Source: Hahellaceae bacterium
GTDB taxonomy: Bacteria > Pseudomonadota > Gammaproteobacteria > Pseudomonadales > Oleiphilaceae
Assembly (NCBI GenBank): GCA_016716085.1
Contig: JADJWY010000023.1
Span: 434,001 to 498,000 of the forward strand
Direction: 5' to 3'
DNA length: 64,000 nucleotides
Part shown: in pieces, positions 19,329-29,380 of the stretch
Layout of the letters: every line of letters starts with the position of its first letter
Numbering within the stretch: position 1 is the first letter of the stretch
Translations under genes and position numbers: made by a program
The notes under the pieces: generated by a model
Databases searched by the model: none
What the model saw: the letters and a program-made list of their open reading frames with translations, nothing else
What the model was told of the DNA's origin: nothing

Positions 19329-20201
19329 TCAGTGTGTACCTGCGAGCGGGGGCAACCCCTGAAATTTTGCGATCATGCGACTCAGTGTATCTCTCAGCTC
19401 CCGGCGATGCAAAACTCTGTCTAATGCGCCATGCGCCAGCAGAAACTCGCTGCGCTGGAAGCCTTCCGGCAGGGTTTCCCTGACGGTCTGCTGAATGACG
19501 CGAGGCCCGGCAAACCCAATCAGTGCCTCGGGTTCTGCCACATTGACATCACCCAGCATGGCGAGGCTGGCCGACACGCCACCAAACACCGGGTCTGTCA
19601 TCACCGAAATATAGGGCACACCTGCCTTCTTCAAACGCTCAAGTGCAGCGGCCGTCTTAGCCATCTGCATCAGCGAAATCAGCGCTTCCTGCATTCGCGC
19701 ACCGCCACTGGCTGCAAAACAGACCAGGGCGCAGCGATCCTCAAGGCATTGATGAACGGCCCTCACGAATTTTTCACCCACGACGGCACCCATGGACCCG
19801 CCCAGGAAATTAAATTCAAACGCCACCGCGACGACTGGAACGCCTCTCACGGTGCCTTTAACAACCACAAGTGCATCCTTTTCGCCTGTGCTGCGCTGGC
19901 TTGCCGTCAAACGGTCACGGTATTTTCGGGTATCACGGAATTTGAGCTTATCGGTCGGCTGTAGCTCGTTGGCCAGCTCGACCCGAGGCGCATCATCGAG
20001 GAACAGATTGAGCCGACGGCGGGCATCGAGCCGAAAGTGATACTGGCATTTGGGGCACACCTCGAGGTGTCGCTCCAGCTCCGGTCGGTAGAGCACGCTT
20101 TCGCAGCGAGGGCACTTCTTCCAAAGCCCCTCTGGCACACTGGCCTTAACCTCATCCTGGCGCTCGACAACACCCGGAAGAAGCTTTTCCAGCCAGCTCA
20201 T
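19329..20201 (-). CDS. accD: Acetyl-CoA carboxylase carboxyltransferase subunit beta
   Basis: Transfers carboxyl from biotin to acetyl-CoA in the first step of fatty acid synthesis, together with AccA. The N-terminal zinc ribbon has four cysteines (residues 30, 33, 49 and 52). The crotonase-like carboxyltransferase core follows, with ASGGARMQEALISLMQMAKT and GPRVIQQTVRETLPEGFQ. The length is 290 residues. It overlaps the trpA stop by one base (TAATG) and is followed by folC two bases later. Confidence 0.95.
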   Translation of the reverse strand: MSWLEKLLPGVVERQDEVKASVPEGLWKKCPRCESVLYRPELERHLEVCPKCQYHFRLDARRRLNLFLDDAPRVELANELQPTDKLKFRDTRKYRDRLTASQRSTGEKDALVVVKGTVRGVPVVAVAFEFNFLGGSMGAVVGEKFVRAVHQCLEDRCALVCFAASGGARMQEALISLMQMAKTAAALERLKKAGVPYISVMTDPVFGGVSASLAMLGDVNVAEPEALIGFAGPRVIQQTVRETLPEGFQRSEFLLAHGALDRVLHRRELRDTLSRMIAKFQGLPPLAGTH

Positions 20202-21022
20202 TAAGCCCCATTATCCATGGCAGTTCTCAGGCCCGACACAAACTCGTGGACCGCCTGATGCAAGGTCTCAACCGGCCCTGCCCCATGCTTCTCAATCAAT
20301 CGCACCAGGGCACTGCCCACGATCACGCCATCTGCCACCTTTGCCACCCGTGCGGCAGAGTCAGCATCACTGATACCAAAACCGACCGCCAGAGGAAGAT
20401 TTGTTTTTGAGCGAATCACATTCAGATGCTGCGCCACATCATCGACATCCAGGGTTGCTGCGCCGGTTACCCCTTTCAAGGACACATAGTACAGGTAGCC
20501 ACTACCAAACTCAGCAGCCGCCGCAATCCGATCCTCAGTCGTTGTCGGTGCAATCAGGAACACGCTGTCCAGCTGATTAGCACGGTATACCGGCACGACC
20601 TCTGCGGCCTCTTCGGGTGGCAAATCCACCGTCAGCACGCCATCAACACCCACTTCACGTGCCCGCGTTGCGAAGGTTTCGAGCCCCATGGCCTCGATGG
20701 GATTAAGATAGCCCATCAACACCACTGGCGTGCGGTTATCGGTCTGACGAAAAGACCGAACCATGTCCAACACGTTACGCAGTGATGTGTTTTTGGCCAA
20801 TGCACGTTCACATGCCAGCTGAATCACCGGACCGTCCGCCATCGGATCGGAAAAGGGTACGCCGAGTTCAATTATGTCGGCACCCGCCTTTACCAGCGTG
20901 TGCATGAGTTCAGTGGTGAGCGCCGGATCAGGGTCCCCGGCGGTCATAAAAGGAATCAGGGCTTTGCGTCCCTCGGACTTAAGCCCTTCCAGGGTGCTTT
21001 GAAGACGATTGGTCATAGTCAT
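20201..21022 (-). CDS. trpA: Tryptophan synthase alpha chain
   Basis: Cleaves indole-3-glycerol phosphate to indole, which is channelled to TrpB. Catalytic residues fit the family: Glu52 and Asp63 in IIELGVPFSDPMADGP. The barrel motifs TVDLPPEEA and GFGISDADS are also present. It has 273 residues, lies directly downstream of trpB and is coupled to accD. The trpF-trpB-trpA-accD order groups the late tryptophan steps. Confidence 0.95.
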   Translation of the reverse strand: MTMTNRLQSTLEGLKSEGRKALIPFMTAGDPDPALTTELMHTLVKAGADIIELGVPFSDPMADGPVIQLACERALAKNTSLRNVLDMVRSFRQTDNRTPVVLMGYLNPIEAMGLETFATRAREVGVDGVLTVDLPPEEAAEVVPVYRANQLDSVFLIAPTTTEDRIAAAAEFGSGYLYYVSLKGVTGAATLDVDDVAQHLNVIRSKTNLPLAVGFGISDADSAARVAKVADGVIVGSALVRLIEKHGAGPVETLHQAVHEFVSGLRTAMDNGA

Positions 21023-21029
21023 TATTCTC

Positions 21030-22253
21030 TTAGTACAGTTTCATGCCCTGCAAATTGGCCACCGTGTGGATATCCTTATCGCCACGCCCTGACAGGTTGA
21101 CCACAATCACCTGGTCACGGGACATTTCTTTGGCCAGTTTCATGGTATGTGCGATGGCATGGCTGGTCTCCAGCGCAGGCATAATACCTTCAACCCGCGT
21201 GAGCATGTGGAAGGCTTCAAGCGCCTCATCATCGGTCGCTGCGACATATTCCGCCCGCCCGATCTCTTTCAGCCAGGAGTGCTCAGGGCCCACGCCCGGA
21301 TAATCAAGACCTGCGGAAATCGAGTGAGTTGCCATAATCTGACCATTTTCATCTTCCATCAGGTAGGTACGGTTACCGTGCAGCACGCCAGGACGACCCG
21401 CTGACAAGGGGGCCGCATGTTCGCCTGTGGCCAGGCCTTTCCCGCCTGCTTCGACACCGATCATGCGAACCGAGGTATCGGGAATAAAGGGATAAAACAG
21501 CCCCATGGCATTGGAGCCGCCACCGACACAGGCAACGACTGCATCTGGCAGCCGCCCTTCTTTCTCCAAACACTGGATGCGCGCCTCCCGCCCAATAATG
21601 GACTGAAAGTCACGCACGAGCATGGGATAAGGATGCGGCCCGGCAACCGTTCCGATGATGTAGTAGGTGGAATCGACATTGGTCACCCAATCACGCAGCG
21701 CCTCGTTCATGGCATCTTTGAGCGTGCGGGTACCACTGGTCACAGGACGCACTTCTGCCCCCAGCAACTTCATCCGATAGACATTAAGCGCCTGACGTTC
21801 GACATCTTCGGCACCCATGTAGACCACGCACTCCAGGCCTAAACGTGCTGCCACCGTCGCGGAGGCCACGCCATGCTGTCCGGCACCGGTTTCCGCGATG
21901 ATGCGGGGTTTACCCAAATATTTGGCCAGGAGTGCCTGCCCGATCGTGTTGTTTACTTTGTGCGCGCCGGTATGATTCAGATCTTCACGCTTGAAATACA
22001 GCTTGGCACCGCCCACTTTTTTCGTCAGGCGCTCGGCAAAATATAAAGGCGATGGACGCCCCACATAGTCGGCCAGATCACGGTCAAACTCTTCCTGAAA
22101 GCGACGATCATTTTTAAGCAGGTTGTATTGCTTTTCCAGCTCCAGCAGCGATGCCATCAATGTTTCAGATACAAAGCGGCCGCCAAATTGCCCAAAGTGC
22201 CCGCGCTCGTCAGGAAAATGGGACAGCGTTTCAAAATCCAGTGGTTTGTTCAT
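21030..22253 (-). CDS. trpB: Tryptophan synthase beta chain
   Basis: PLP enzyme that joins indole and serine to make tryptophan. The PLP lysine is Lys99 in NHTGAHKVNN, and the phosphate cradle GGGSNA is present. It has 407 residues, the TrpB1 type. The start ATG at 22253 lies inside the end of trpF (23-base overlap), so the genes are translationally linked. It is followed by trpA after 7 bases. Confidence 0.95.
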   Translation of the reverse strand: MNKPLDFETLSHFPDERGHFGQFGGRFVSETLMASLLELEKQYNLLKNDRRFQEEFDRDLADYVGRPSPLYFAERLTKKVGGAKLYFKREDLNHTGAHKVNNTIGQALLAKYLGKPRIIAETGAGQHGVASATVAARLGLECVVYMGAEDVERQALNVYRMKLLGAEVRPVTSGTRTLKDAMNEALRDWVTNVDSTYYIIGTVAGPHPYPMLVRDFQSIIGREARIQCLEKEGRLPDAVVACVGGGSNAMGLFYPFIPDTSVRMIGVEAGGKGLATGEHAAPLSAGRPGVLHGNRTYLMEDENGQIMATHSISAGLDYPGVGPEHSWLKEIGRAEYVAATDDEALEAFHMLTRVEGIMPALETSHAIAHTMKLAKEMSRDQVIVVNLSGRGDKDIHTVANLQGMKLY

Positions 22254-22863
22254 ATTTTACCCCCCGAACAAATGCCTCAATCAATTCAATACTTTTTTCG
22301 CCGCGTTGACGCTCAACACCGCCGCTGACGTCTACAGCATACGGTCGTGTCTGGCGAATGGCCTCACCCACATTGTCAGGGGTTAAACCACCGGCGAGAA
22401 TCAGTGGACGATTCACGCCTCTGGGAAACTGTGTCCAGTCAAACGTCCGGCCGGTTCCACCGTGCAAGGCCGGGTCAAAGGTATCCAGCAACAGCGCCTT
22501 CGCACCCGGATAAGCCGCGAGTGCCTCCTCGATATCGAAGCTTGCTGTCACACCCAGCGCCTTCACGTAGGGCACACCAAAACGCACGCAGAAGGCGTCA
22601 GGTTCCTGGCCATGAAACTGCAGCAGGTTCAGACGCACACGCGCCAGCACAGACTCAACAAATTCGGCATCAGGGTTTACGAAGAGGCCGACCGAGGTCA
22701 CGAAAGGTGGCAGGCCCGACAGAATATCGTGAACCACTTCCGGCGTCACTGCCCGCGGGCTTTTTCATAAAAAACGAAACCCTAGCGCATCCGTCCCGGC
22801 ATTGACCGCGGCCAGCGCCGCTTCACGGGTTTTAATCCCGCAGATCTTACATCGTGTGTACAC
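22231..22863 (-). CDS. trpF: Phosphoribosylanthranilate isomerase with an in-frame TGA
   Basis: TrpF isomerises phosphoribosylanthranilate in tryptophan synthesis. Translation from the GTG at 22863 (GGGAGG just upstream) gives RCKICGIKTREAALAAV with the catalytic Cys, then DALGFRFL, a TGA at 22767-22765, and KSPRAVTPEV onward in the same frame. Homologues read DALGF-F-Y-x-KSPRAV here. The TGA is flanked by a T6 run and an A5 run; one T fewer and one A more would give Tyr-Glu in place of Leu-stop. Full length would be 210 residues, normal for TrpF. Either two compensating base-call errors or a real nonsense allele. Confidence 0.85.
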
Positions 22864-22919
22864 TGTGCCTCCCGGATAGACCGCCCATTATAGCGGGTTC
22901 AGCCTGCGGGAAACAGGTG

Positions 22920-23714
22920 TCAGACGGGGAAAGCGGCCCCCATGAAATCTGGGCCCGGAGGAAACTGCGGCAGGCCGTGCATTTCAGGATAGTCGACCGC
23001 GACGAAATAGAGCCCATCAGGGGGCGCTGTCACCCCTGCCGCTGAACGCTGGCGCGCATCCAGCACCTCGGCCATCCAGTGAGGTGGCCGTCGGCCACTG
23101 CCCACATCCAGCAAGGTTCCGGTGATATTGCGCACCATGTGATGCAAAAAGGCATTCGCCTGAACCTGAATCATCACAACCTCACCCGCACGACGCACTC
23201 GCAGATCCATCAGATTGCGGAAGGGCGTGCGCGATTGACATTCCGAGTCCCGAAACGAGGAAAAATCATGCTCCCCCAATAAGAAGCGTCCACCTTGCTC
23301 CATCGCCGTTTCATCTAACGGCGGCGAAAACCAGGTCAGATTGTTGGCCGCGAGCGCGGAGCGTATCCGCGAATTCAGAATAAAATACCGATAGGTTCGC
23401 GATCGCGCGCCGTATCGCGCATGGAAATCCGAATTCACGGCACCCACCCAGCGCACCGCCAGGGTATCCGGCAAAAAATGGTTCGTCCCGCTGACCCATG
23501 CCTGCGCATTACGTCGGGCCGAAGTATCGAAATGAACAACCTGCGCGCTGGCATGCACACCTGCATCGGTGCGCCCGGCGCACACAACCTCAACAGGCTC
23601 ATTCGCTATTCTGCTCAGCGCCGCTTCCAGGGTTTGTTGCAGTGTATGGTCAACGTGTTTCTGACGCTGCCAGCCGTGGTATCGGGTGCCCTGATAGGAC
23701 ACCACCATTGCCAA
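22920..23714 (-). CDS. truA: tRNA pseudouridine synthase A
   Basis: Makes pseudouridine at positions 38-40 of tRNA anticodon arms. It has the TruA motifs YQGTRYHGWQRQ near the start, AGRTDAGVHASAQVVHFDT with the catalytic Asp, and NAFLHHMVRNITGTLLDVG. From the ATG at 23714 it is 264 residues, but the frame is open upstream (RLA before Met, with a TTG at 23720) and no ATG has a good SD. The real start may be a few codons earlier. It lies between fimV and trpF. Confidence 0.92.
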   Translation of the reverse strand: MAMVVSYQGTRYHGWQRQKHVDHTLQQTLEAALSRIANEPVEVVCAGRTDAGVHASAQVVHFDTSARRNAQAWVSGTNHFLPDTLAVRWVGAVNSDFHARYGARSRTYRYFILNSRIRSALAANNLTWFSPPLDETAMEQGGRFLLGEHDFSSFRDSECQSRTPFRNLMDLRVRRAGEVVMIQVQANAFLHHMVRNITGTLLDVGSGRRPPHWMAEVLDARQRSAAGVTAPPDGLYFVAVDYPEMHGLPQFPPGPDFMGAAFPV

Positions 23715-23755
23715 TCGGCCAGCAGGTAAAAGGACGGTGTTATCAAGCGGGTAGA

Positions 23756-26700
23756 CTATGACAACCCCTCGATGAGCTTGGCTGCATCCTGCTTCTGATC
23801 CTCATTTCCTTCTTCCAATACTTCTTCAAGAATATCCCGCGCCCCTTCACGGTCGCCCATTTCGATGTAGGCGCGCGCCAGATCCAGTTTGGTGGCCGCT
23901 TCATCCGTACCGGCCAGAAACTCGAAATCATCCTCGAGTTCACCCTCACCCTCGGCTGACAACTCAAGCGCCTCATCGCCAGCGGCATTAAGATCAAGTG
24001 CGGTTGCAGCAATATCGGGGCCGACCGACGCGTCGCCGGTTTCGTCGACAGAGTCGAGAAAATCTTCGGCAAGCTGCTCACTCAGATCCGGGCTCAGCTC
24101 TTCGCTCAGACCGCCCGCGCTCGCGCCACCAGAAAGATCGTCTGACAGATCGGCCTCTGCCACCGACTCCAATTCTGCGTCCTGCGTAAGATCCAAACGA
24201 TCCTCAATCTGACCAATTTCATTATCCAGATCAGTCAGACGTGCGTCCAGCTCATCATTCGTTCCGGTATTGAAATCAAGATCATCCTCGGACAAATCCA
24301 AAGACAATTCTTCGGTCTCCTCCAGCGCAGGCTCAGCAACATCATCCTCGCCTGCCTCAAGCGCGCGCAATTCGTCACTTAAATCATCACCCATCTCTGG
24401 CTCAAGCTCGGCAATCGGCGCATCATCGTCACCTCCATCAGCCTCTACCCGAGCCAGGTCAAAATCATCATCCAGACCCTGCTCCAGCGTCGCATCAAGA
24501 TCTTCGCTTTCGTCTTCAACGACTTCATCCAGTGCCAGCGTTTCAACCTCATCGTCCTCCTGCACCCCAACCGGGGACGCATAGGACTCGGCCACTGGCT
24601 CGGAAGCCGCGGGCTCATCCACCTCGATATCGCCCAGGTCAAAATCGATATCCAGATTATCGTGGGGCTCTTCATCAATGGCGCCCAGCGAATCACTCAG
24701 ACCAGATCGGGCGCCGACACCTGGGACGTCATCAATATCCAGATCTTCGGCAATGGCCTTCTGTTCTGGCAGCTTGCCCGTCAGCAATTGATTTTCCAGA
24801 TCATCCAGAGACAAGCCTTCATCATCAAAGGTAGATTCATAATCAGCAGTCAATCGATTAACCTGAGCGGCAATCGCAGGAACACCCAGAGCGAGCAGGG
24901 CTGCTGCGGTTTTATCAAACAGAGGCTTGTCCGCGCTTTCACCCGCGACTTCCAGCAACTTCAGCTGAACCTGCGAATCACCTGGGTTCTTCGCTGCCGC
25001 GGCCTGAAGCACTTTTGCTGCCTGATCATAACGTTTGTATGCGATATAAACGTCAGCCTCTTCGATAGGACCATTTTCGCCTGATGCTGCGGGAGCAACC
25101 TTACCCGCTTCATTCTCTTTCCGGCCGAAATCCAGCCCTTCAAATAAACGATCATCCTCTGGGGACCCGTCTTGCTGACGCTCCAGAAATTCGCTTTCTT
25201 TACGGGCACTGTTACGGGACAGTAACCAGAGGATCAGAAGCAAAACGACGCCGCCCGCACCAATGGCCACCTGATAGGCTGGATTGTTTTTAATCTCGCT
25301 TATTAAGCCGTCTTCTTCAACGACTTCTTTTTCCACTTTATGAGTCTTGATAACCGGCTTTTCCTCGACCACTTTCACCTCAGGTGACGTCGACTCAGCC
25401 GTTTCAGGTGCCACGGGGTTTTCTGCAGAAGAACCGGCTATCGAAGAGCCTGCTGCAGAAGAACTGGCTGCAGACGCACCTGGCTCATCCCCTGCGTCCA
25501 GGCTGACGGTCTCACTGCCAACCTGACCCACCGGGACGGCTGCAGGGTCCTCAACAATCGCTTCGGGCTCTACCGAAATCGGCTGAGCCATATCAGTCGG
25601 CTGGGCCAAATCAGTCGGCTGGGCCAATTCAGCGGACGGGGCAACCTCCGCCGTCGGCGCTGCCTCAGGGCTCACCGCTGAAGCCGCACCTTCATCAACC
25701 TTTCCCACCATCACCGGCGCCTGAGTGTCGGGCACAGGCTCACTCACACGGGCCTGCAACGCCGCCAACTGCTCATCTTTGAGCGACATCAGACGCTGAA
25801 GGGTTTCCAGCTGCCCCTCGAGCTCTCCAACACGCCCCTGCAGATCGGCTTTATCACGTTCAGCTTTATCGAGGCGCTCCTGGGTCACCACCAACTCAGC
25901 ATCACCGCCACCTGAAACACCCGTTTTACCGGAGACGGCACCAGATCCTGTTCCCGCCGCCCTTCCGGGTCGGCAACAATGCGCAATTGATCCTGAGCTG
26001 TGGCGGGTGTTCGTGTAGCAACCTGAGCCTCATCCCGCCCTTCCGGGCGAGCATCGATGCGCGGCGCAGCCGAACTACCGGCAGCAAACGCCCGATTCTG
26101 GGCACTCACCTGAACAACGGCCTCACTGTGAGACCTCCGCAGCACGTCTTCCCTCGAGGGGATCCTCAACACCTGCCCCATCTTGAGCCGGTTGATGTTG
26201 TTGTCGAAAAAGGCCCCTGGGTTGGCATCCTGAAGCGCCAACATCATCTGTTGCGGACTAACATCCGAACTTGGCCGGGTTTCCAGCGCAATTGACCAGA
26301 GCGTATCGGTGCGACTGGTCGGTCCGTATTGCCCTCCCGTCACCGCACCTCCGGCAGCCCCCGCAGCTTGGGCAGGTGCAAAGGCAGGCGTAGCTGCGGT
26401 GCCCACGGCTACCCGGTTAGTTGAGGCTGCGGGAATAACCTGGGCGGGCACTTCCTTTGAGAAGGTCGGCGGATCGATCAGCAGCGCATATTCCCGCAAC
26501 AACCTTCCGGTGGGCCAGTTGACCTCCACCAGAAAATTCAAAAAAGGTTCTTTCACGGGCCGGGCACTGGACACCCGAATGACAGCACCGCCTCCCGGCT
26601 TCATCTCAACTTTGAACCGTAGGTCGGACAAAAAGTAAGTGCGCTCTACATTGGCCCTTAAAAAGTCCTCACGACTGGCCAGCGCGGTAATAATCTCTCG

Positions 26701-26856
26701 CTCGGTCAGTTCGTCAACACTCAGCAGCTCGATTTCGGCATTCAGCGGTTGATTCAGCGAGGATCGTACGGTGACCTCACCCAAACCCAATGCGTGAACC
26801 AACCCGGAGGTCAATGTGGAAACAGTGAAAATCGCAGCGGTTAGCTTGCGTCTCAT
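23756..26856 (-). CDS. fimV: FimV/HubP polar hub protein, frameshifted
   Basis: Large inner-membrane polar organiser needed for type IV pilus function and cyclic-nucleotide signalling in Pseudomonas. The first frame (26856-25885) has a signal peptide, the N-terminal FimV domain (LGLGEVTVRSSLNQPLNAEI) and a LysM-like peptidoglycan-binding motif (RTDTLWSIAL...MGQVLRIPS). It then shifts. The second frame continues with a coiled coil (VVTQERLDKAERDKADLQGR), a Pro/Ala/Glu linker with QPTDLAQPTDMAQP repeats, a membrane helix (VAIGAGGVVLLLILWLL), a very acidic cytoplasmic region and the C-terminal TPR-like cap (ATKLDLARAYIEMGDREGAR). The frames join near 25920-25935, beside AAAA and GGG runs. Confidence 0.87.
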
Positions 26857-26998
26857 AGTGTCATTCCTTATTTAGCGGCTGCAGGCTCCCCGTTTGAACC
26901 AGGGTGCACTTACTCTAGAAAAAACGTTTAAATCTGCGACTAAGTATTGATGACAGTCTATTTTTTTACAAGAAAGCGGCGATAATTGCAGATAAGAA

Positions 26999-27043
26999 GG
27001 GCCGCATAGAGCGGCCCTGTCGGAGCGCTGGAAAGTTCCAGCG
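26999..27043 (-). terminator. Tandem hairpins after asd
   Basis: Two perfect stems lie just downstream of asd on the minus strand: CGCTGGAA/TTCCAGCG (27026-27043) and GGGCCGC/GCGGCCC with a 5-base loop (26999-27017). The second is followed by TTCTTAT. Together they probably terminate the asd transcript and isolate fimV. Confidence 0.65.
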
Positions 27044-27058
27044 ATTCAAAAGGAAGCG

Positions 27059-28174
27059 TCAGAGTTGGCCCAACAGGATACGCAAGCAGCGACGCAGCGG
27101 CTCAGCGGCCCCCCACAACAACTGGTCGCCCACCGTAAAGGCGCTCAGGTATTCCGGCCCCATCGTTAACTTACGCAGTCGTCCCACGGGGACTTCCAGC
27201 GTACCGGTCGCACGTGTCGGCGTCAGTTGCTGCATGCTCAGCGTGCGATCATTGGGCACCAGGCGAACCCAGTCGTTCGCGCCTGCAATCATCGCCTCCA
27301 GGTCTGCCAGTGGCACATCGCGCTTCAGCTTCAGGGTGATGGCCTGACTGTGGCAACGCATGGCACCGATACGCACGCACAGGCCGTCGATCGGGATGGG
27401 TGCACTTTCAGTTCCCAGAATTTTGTTGGCCTCTGCCTGCGCCTTCCACTCTTCACGACTTTGCCCACTGGGCAGCGCCGTGTCAATCCAGGGGATCAGG
27501 CTGCCAGCCAGCGGCACACCAAACTGATCTTTGGGGAAATCACCGGCACGCAGGCGTTCAGCCACCTTGCGGTCAATCTCCAGAATGGCACTGGCCGGAT
27601 CCGCCAACTCTGACTTAACGCTGGCGTTAAGGTCGCCCATCTGCTGGAGCAACTCACGCATATTCTTGGCGCCCGCACCGGAAGCCGCCTGGTAGGTCAT
27701 GGGGCTTGCCCACTCAACCAGCTCGTTTTCGAACAGACCACCCAGAGCCATCAGCATCAGACTGACCGTACAGTTGCCGCCGACATAATCTTTCTTGCCT
27801 GCATCAATCGCACGGTCAATCACCTTGCGGTTGACTGGATCAAGAATGATGACGGCATCCTCTTTCATGCGCAGCGCAGACGCCGCATCAATCCAGTAAC
27901 CCTGCCAGCCTGCTTCACGCAGACGGGGGTGGACGTCTTTGGTGTAATCACCCCCCTGACAGGTAATAATGATGTCCATGTCCGCCAGCTCACGAATATC
28001 CTCTGCATTTTTCAGAGGCGGGGCCTTCTTCCCAAAGTCCGGCGCTGCCTGGCCAGTTTGAGAGGTTGTAAAAAATACCGGCTCAATCAGGTCAAAATCA
28101 CGCTCTTCCTGCATCCGCTGCATCAATACGGACCCGACCATACCACGCCAGCCAACCAGCCCCACTTTCTTCAT
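27059..28174 (-). CDS. asd: Aspartate-semialdehyde dehydrogenase
   Basis: NADPH-dependent step to aspartate semialdehyde, the branch point to lysine/diaminopimelate, threonine and methionine. It has the Rossmann start MKKVGLVGWRGMVGSVL, the catalytic Cys135 in GGNCTVSLM, the substrate His in RIGAMRCHSQA and 371 residues, the gamma-type Asd. It lies between leuB and fimV, the typical Pseudomonas position. Confidence 0.95.
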   Translation of the reverse strand: MKKVGLVGWRGMVGSVLMQRMQEERDFDLIEPVFFTTSQTGQAAPDFGKKAPPLKNAEDIRELADMDIIITCQGGDYTKDVHPRLREAGWQGYWIDAASALRMKEDAVIILDPVNRKVIDRAIDAGKKDYVGGNCTVSLMLMALGGLFENELVEWASPMTYQAASGAGAKNMRELLQQMGDLNASVKSELADPASAILEIDRKVAERLRAGDFPKDQFGVPLAGSLIPWIDTALPSGQSREEWKAQAEANKILGTESAPIPIDGLCVRIGAMRCHSQAITLKLKRDVPLADLEAMIAGANDWVRLVPNDRTLSMQQLTPTRATGTLEVPVGRLRKLTMGPEYLSAFTVGDQLLWGAAEPLRRCLRILLGQL

Positions 28175-28235
28175 AGCTTTCCTTACACCTCGTTAAGACA
28201 TCATTTACATTAAAACAATGGCCTAAGCCCTTGAA

Positions 28236-29309
28236 TTAAAGAGCCGCCAATACCGCCTCACCCATCTCGCGGGTGGAGACAACCGTTGCACCTGTCGAGG
28301 CAATATCCCGTGTGCGCAACCCTTGATCCAGAACCTTGCCGACTGCCGCCTCAATCGTGCTGGCAGCCTCTTCTGCACCGACCGAATAGCGTAACATCAT
28401 TGCCACCGAAAGGATAGTTGCCAGAGGGTTAGCAACGCCCTGACCTGCAATGTCCGGCGCGGACCCATGGCAGGGCTCATACATTCCCTTGTTATTACGA
28501 TCCAGCGAGGCGGACGGCAGCATACCAATTGAACCGGTCAGCATGGCGGCTTCGTCGGACAGAATGTCACCGAACATATTGCCCGTGACCAGCACGTCGA
28601 ACTGCTTGGGGGCACGCACCAGCTGCATCGCCGCGTTATCGACATACATATGGCTGAGCTGAACGTCCGGGTAGTCTTTTGCCAGACGATCCATCACCTC
28701 ACGCCACAATACCGTAACTTCCAGCACATTAGCTTTGTCGATGGAACAGACTTTGCCGTTTCGCTTACGTGCTGCTTCAAACGCGACGCGACCAATGCGT
28801 TCGATTTCACTTTCGCGGTAAACGTAAGTGTTGTAGCCTTCTCGCTCGCCGTTTTCGAGCGTGCGAATACCGCGCGGCTTGCCGAAGTAGATGCCACCCG
28901 TCAGCTCACGCACGATCAAAATATCCAGCCCTGCGACAATTTCCGGCTTAAGGCTGGAAGCTTCCGCCAGTTGCGGGTACAGGATGGCCGGGCGCAGGTT
29001 GGCGAACAGCTCCAGATTGCTGCGCAGCCCCAGCAAGCCTTTTTCAGGACGAATCGCCGTATCCAGCTGATCCCACTTCGGACCACCAACCGCACCCAAC
29101 AGAATGGCGTCGGCCTGGCGAGCGGCGTCCAGAGTAGCATCCGGCAAAGGAACGCCCGTTGCATCGATGGCCGCACCACCGACCAGACCTTCCGTCAGGG
29201 TCAGGTTCAGATCGAAGCGCTGATTGACGACTTCGAGCACCTTACGCGCTTCCGCAACGATTTCAGGACCAATCCCGTCACCCGGAAGAATCAGAATAGT
29301 TTTTGCCAT
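28236..29309 (-). CDS. leuB: 3-isopropylmalate dehydrogenase
   Basis: Oxidative decarboxylation of 3-isopropylmalate in leucine synthesis. Family signatures: LPGDGIGPEI at the start, RPEKGLLGLRSNLELFANLRP, and NMFGDILSDEAAMLTGSIGMLPSASL with the metal-binding Asps. It has 357 residues. The ATG at 29309 has GAGGAG upstream. A perfect hairpin lies just before that SD (separate entry). Confidence 0.95.
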   Translation of the reverse strand: MAKTILILPGDGIGPEIVAEARKVLEVVNQRFDLNLTLTEGLVGGAAIDATGVPLPDATLDAARQADAILLGAVGGPKWDQLDTAIRPEKGLLGLRSNLELFANLRPAILYPQLAEASSLKPEIVAGLDILIVRELTGGIYFGKPRGIRTLENGEREGYNTYVYRESEIERIGRVAFEAARKRNGKVCSIDKANVLEVTVLWREVMDRLAKDYPDVQLSHMYVDNAAMQLVRAPKQFDVLVTGNMFGDILSDEAAMLTGSIGMLPSASLDRNNKGMYEPCHGSAPDIAGQGVANPLATILSVAMMLRYSVGAEEAASTIEAAVGKVLDQGLRTRDIASTGATVVSTREMGEAVLAAL

Positions 29310-29320
29310 TTTTACTCCTC

Positions 29321-29347
29321 AAAAGCGGAGATATGTCTCCGCTTTTT
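29321..29347. terminator. Perfect stem-loop between leuCD and leuB
   Basis: AAAAGCGGAGA (29321-29331) and TCTCCGCTTTT (29336-29346) make an 11-bp perfect stem with a TATG loop and a T run on both strands, so it can act as an intrinsic terminator in either direction. It sits about 10 bases upstream of the leuB ATG and close to its SD. Inferred to reduce read-through from leuCD into leuB or to affect leuB translation. Confidence 0.65.
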
Positions 29348-29380
29348 CAATCAATTAAAGTATTTAAATAAAGTAGTTTA

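Noticed and set aside
22761..22775. Selenocysteine at the trpF TGA
   Set aside because: TrpF has no selenoprotein form, the position is not catalytic, and homopolymer shifts restore the family residues.
24270..24584. Ser-rich open frame on the plus strand
   Set aside because: It is antisense to the acidic low-complexity part of fimV; the Ser bias is a mirror of Asp/Glu codons.
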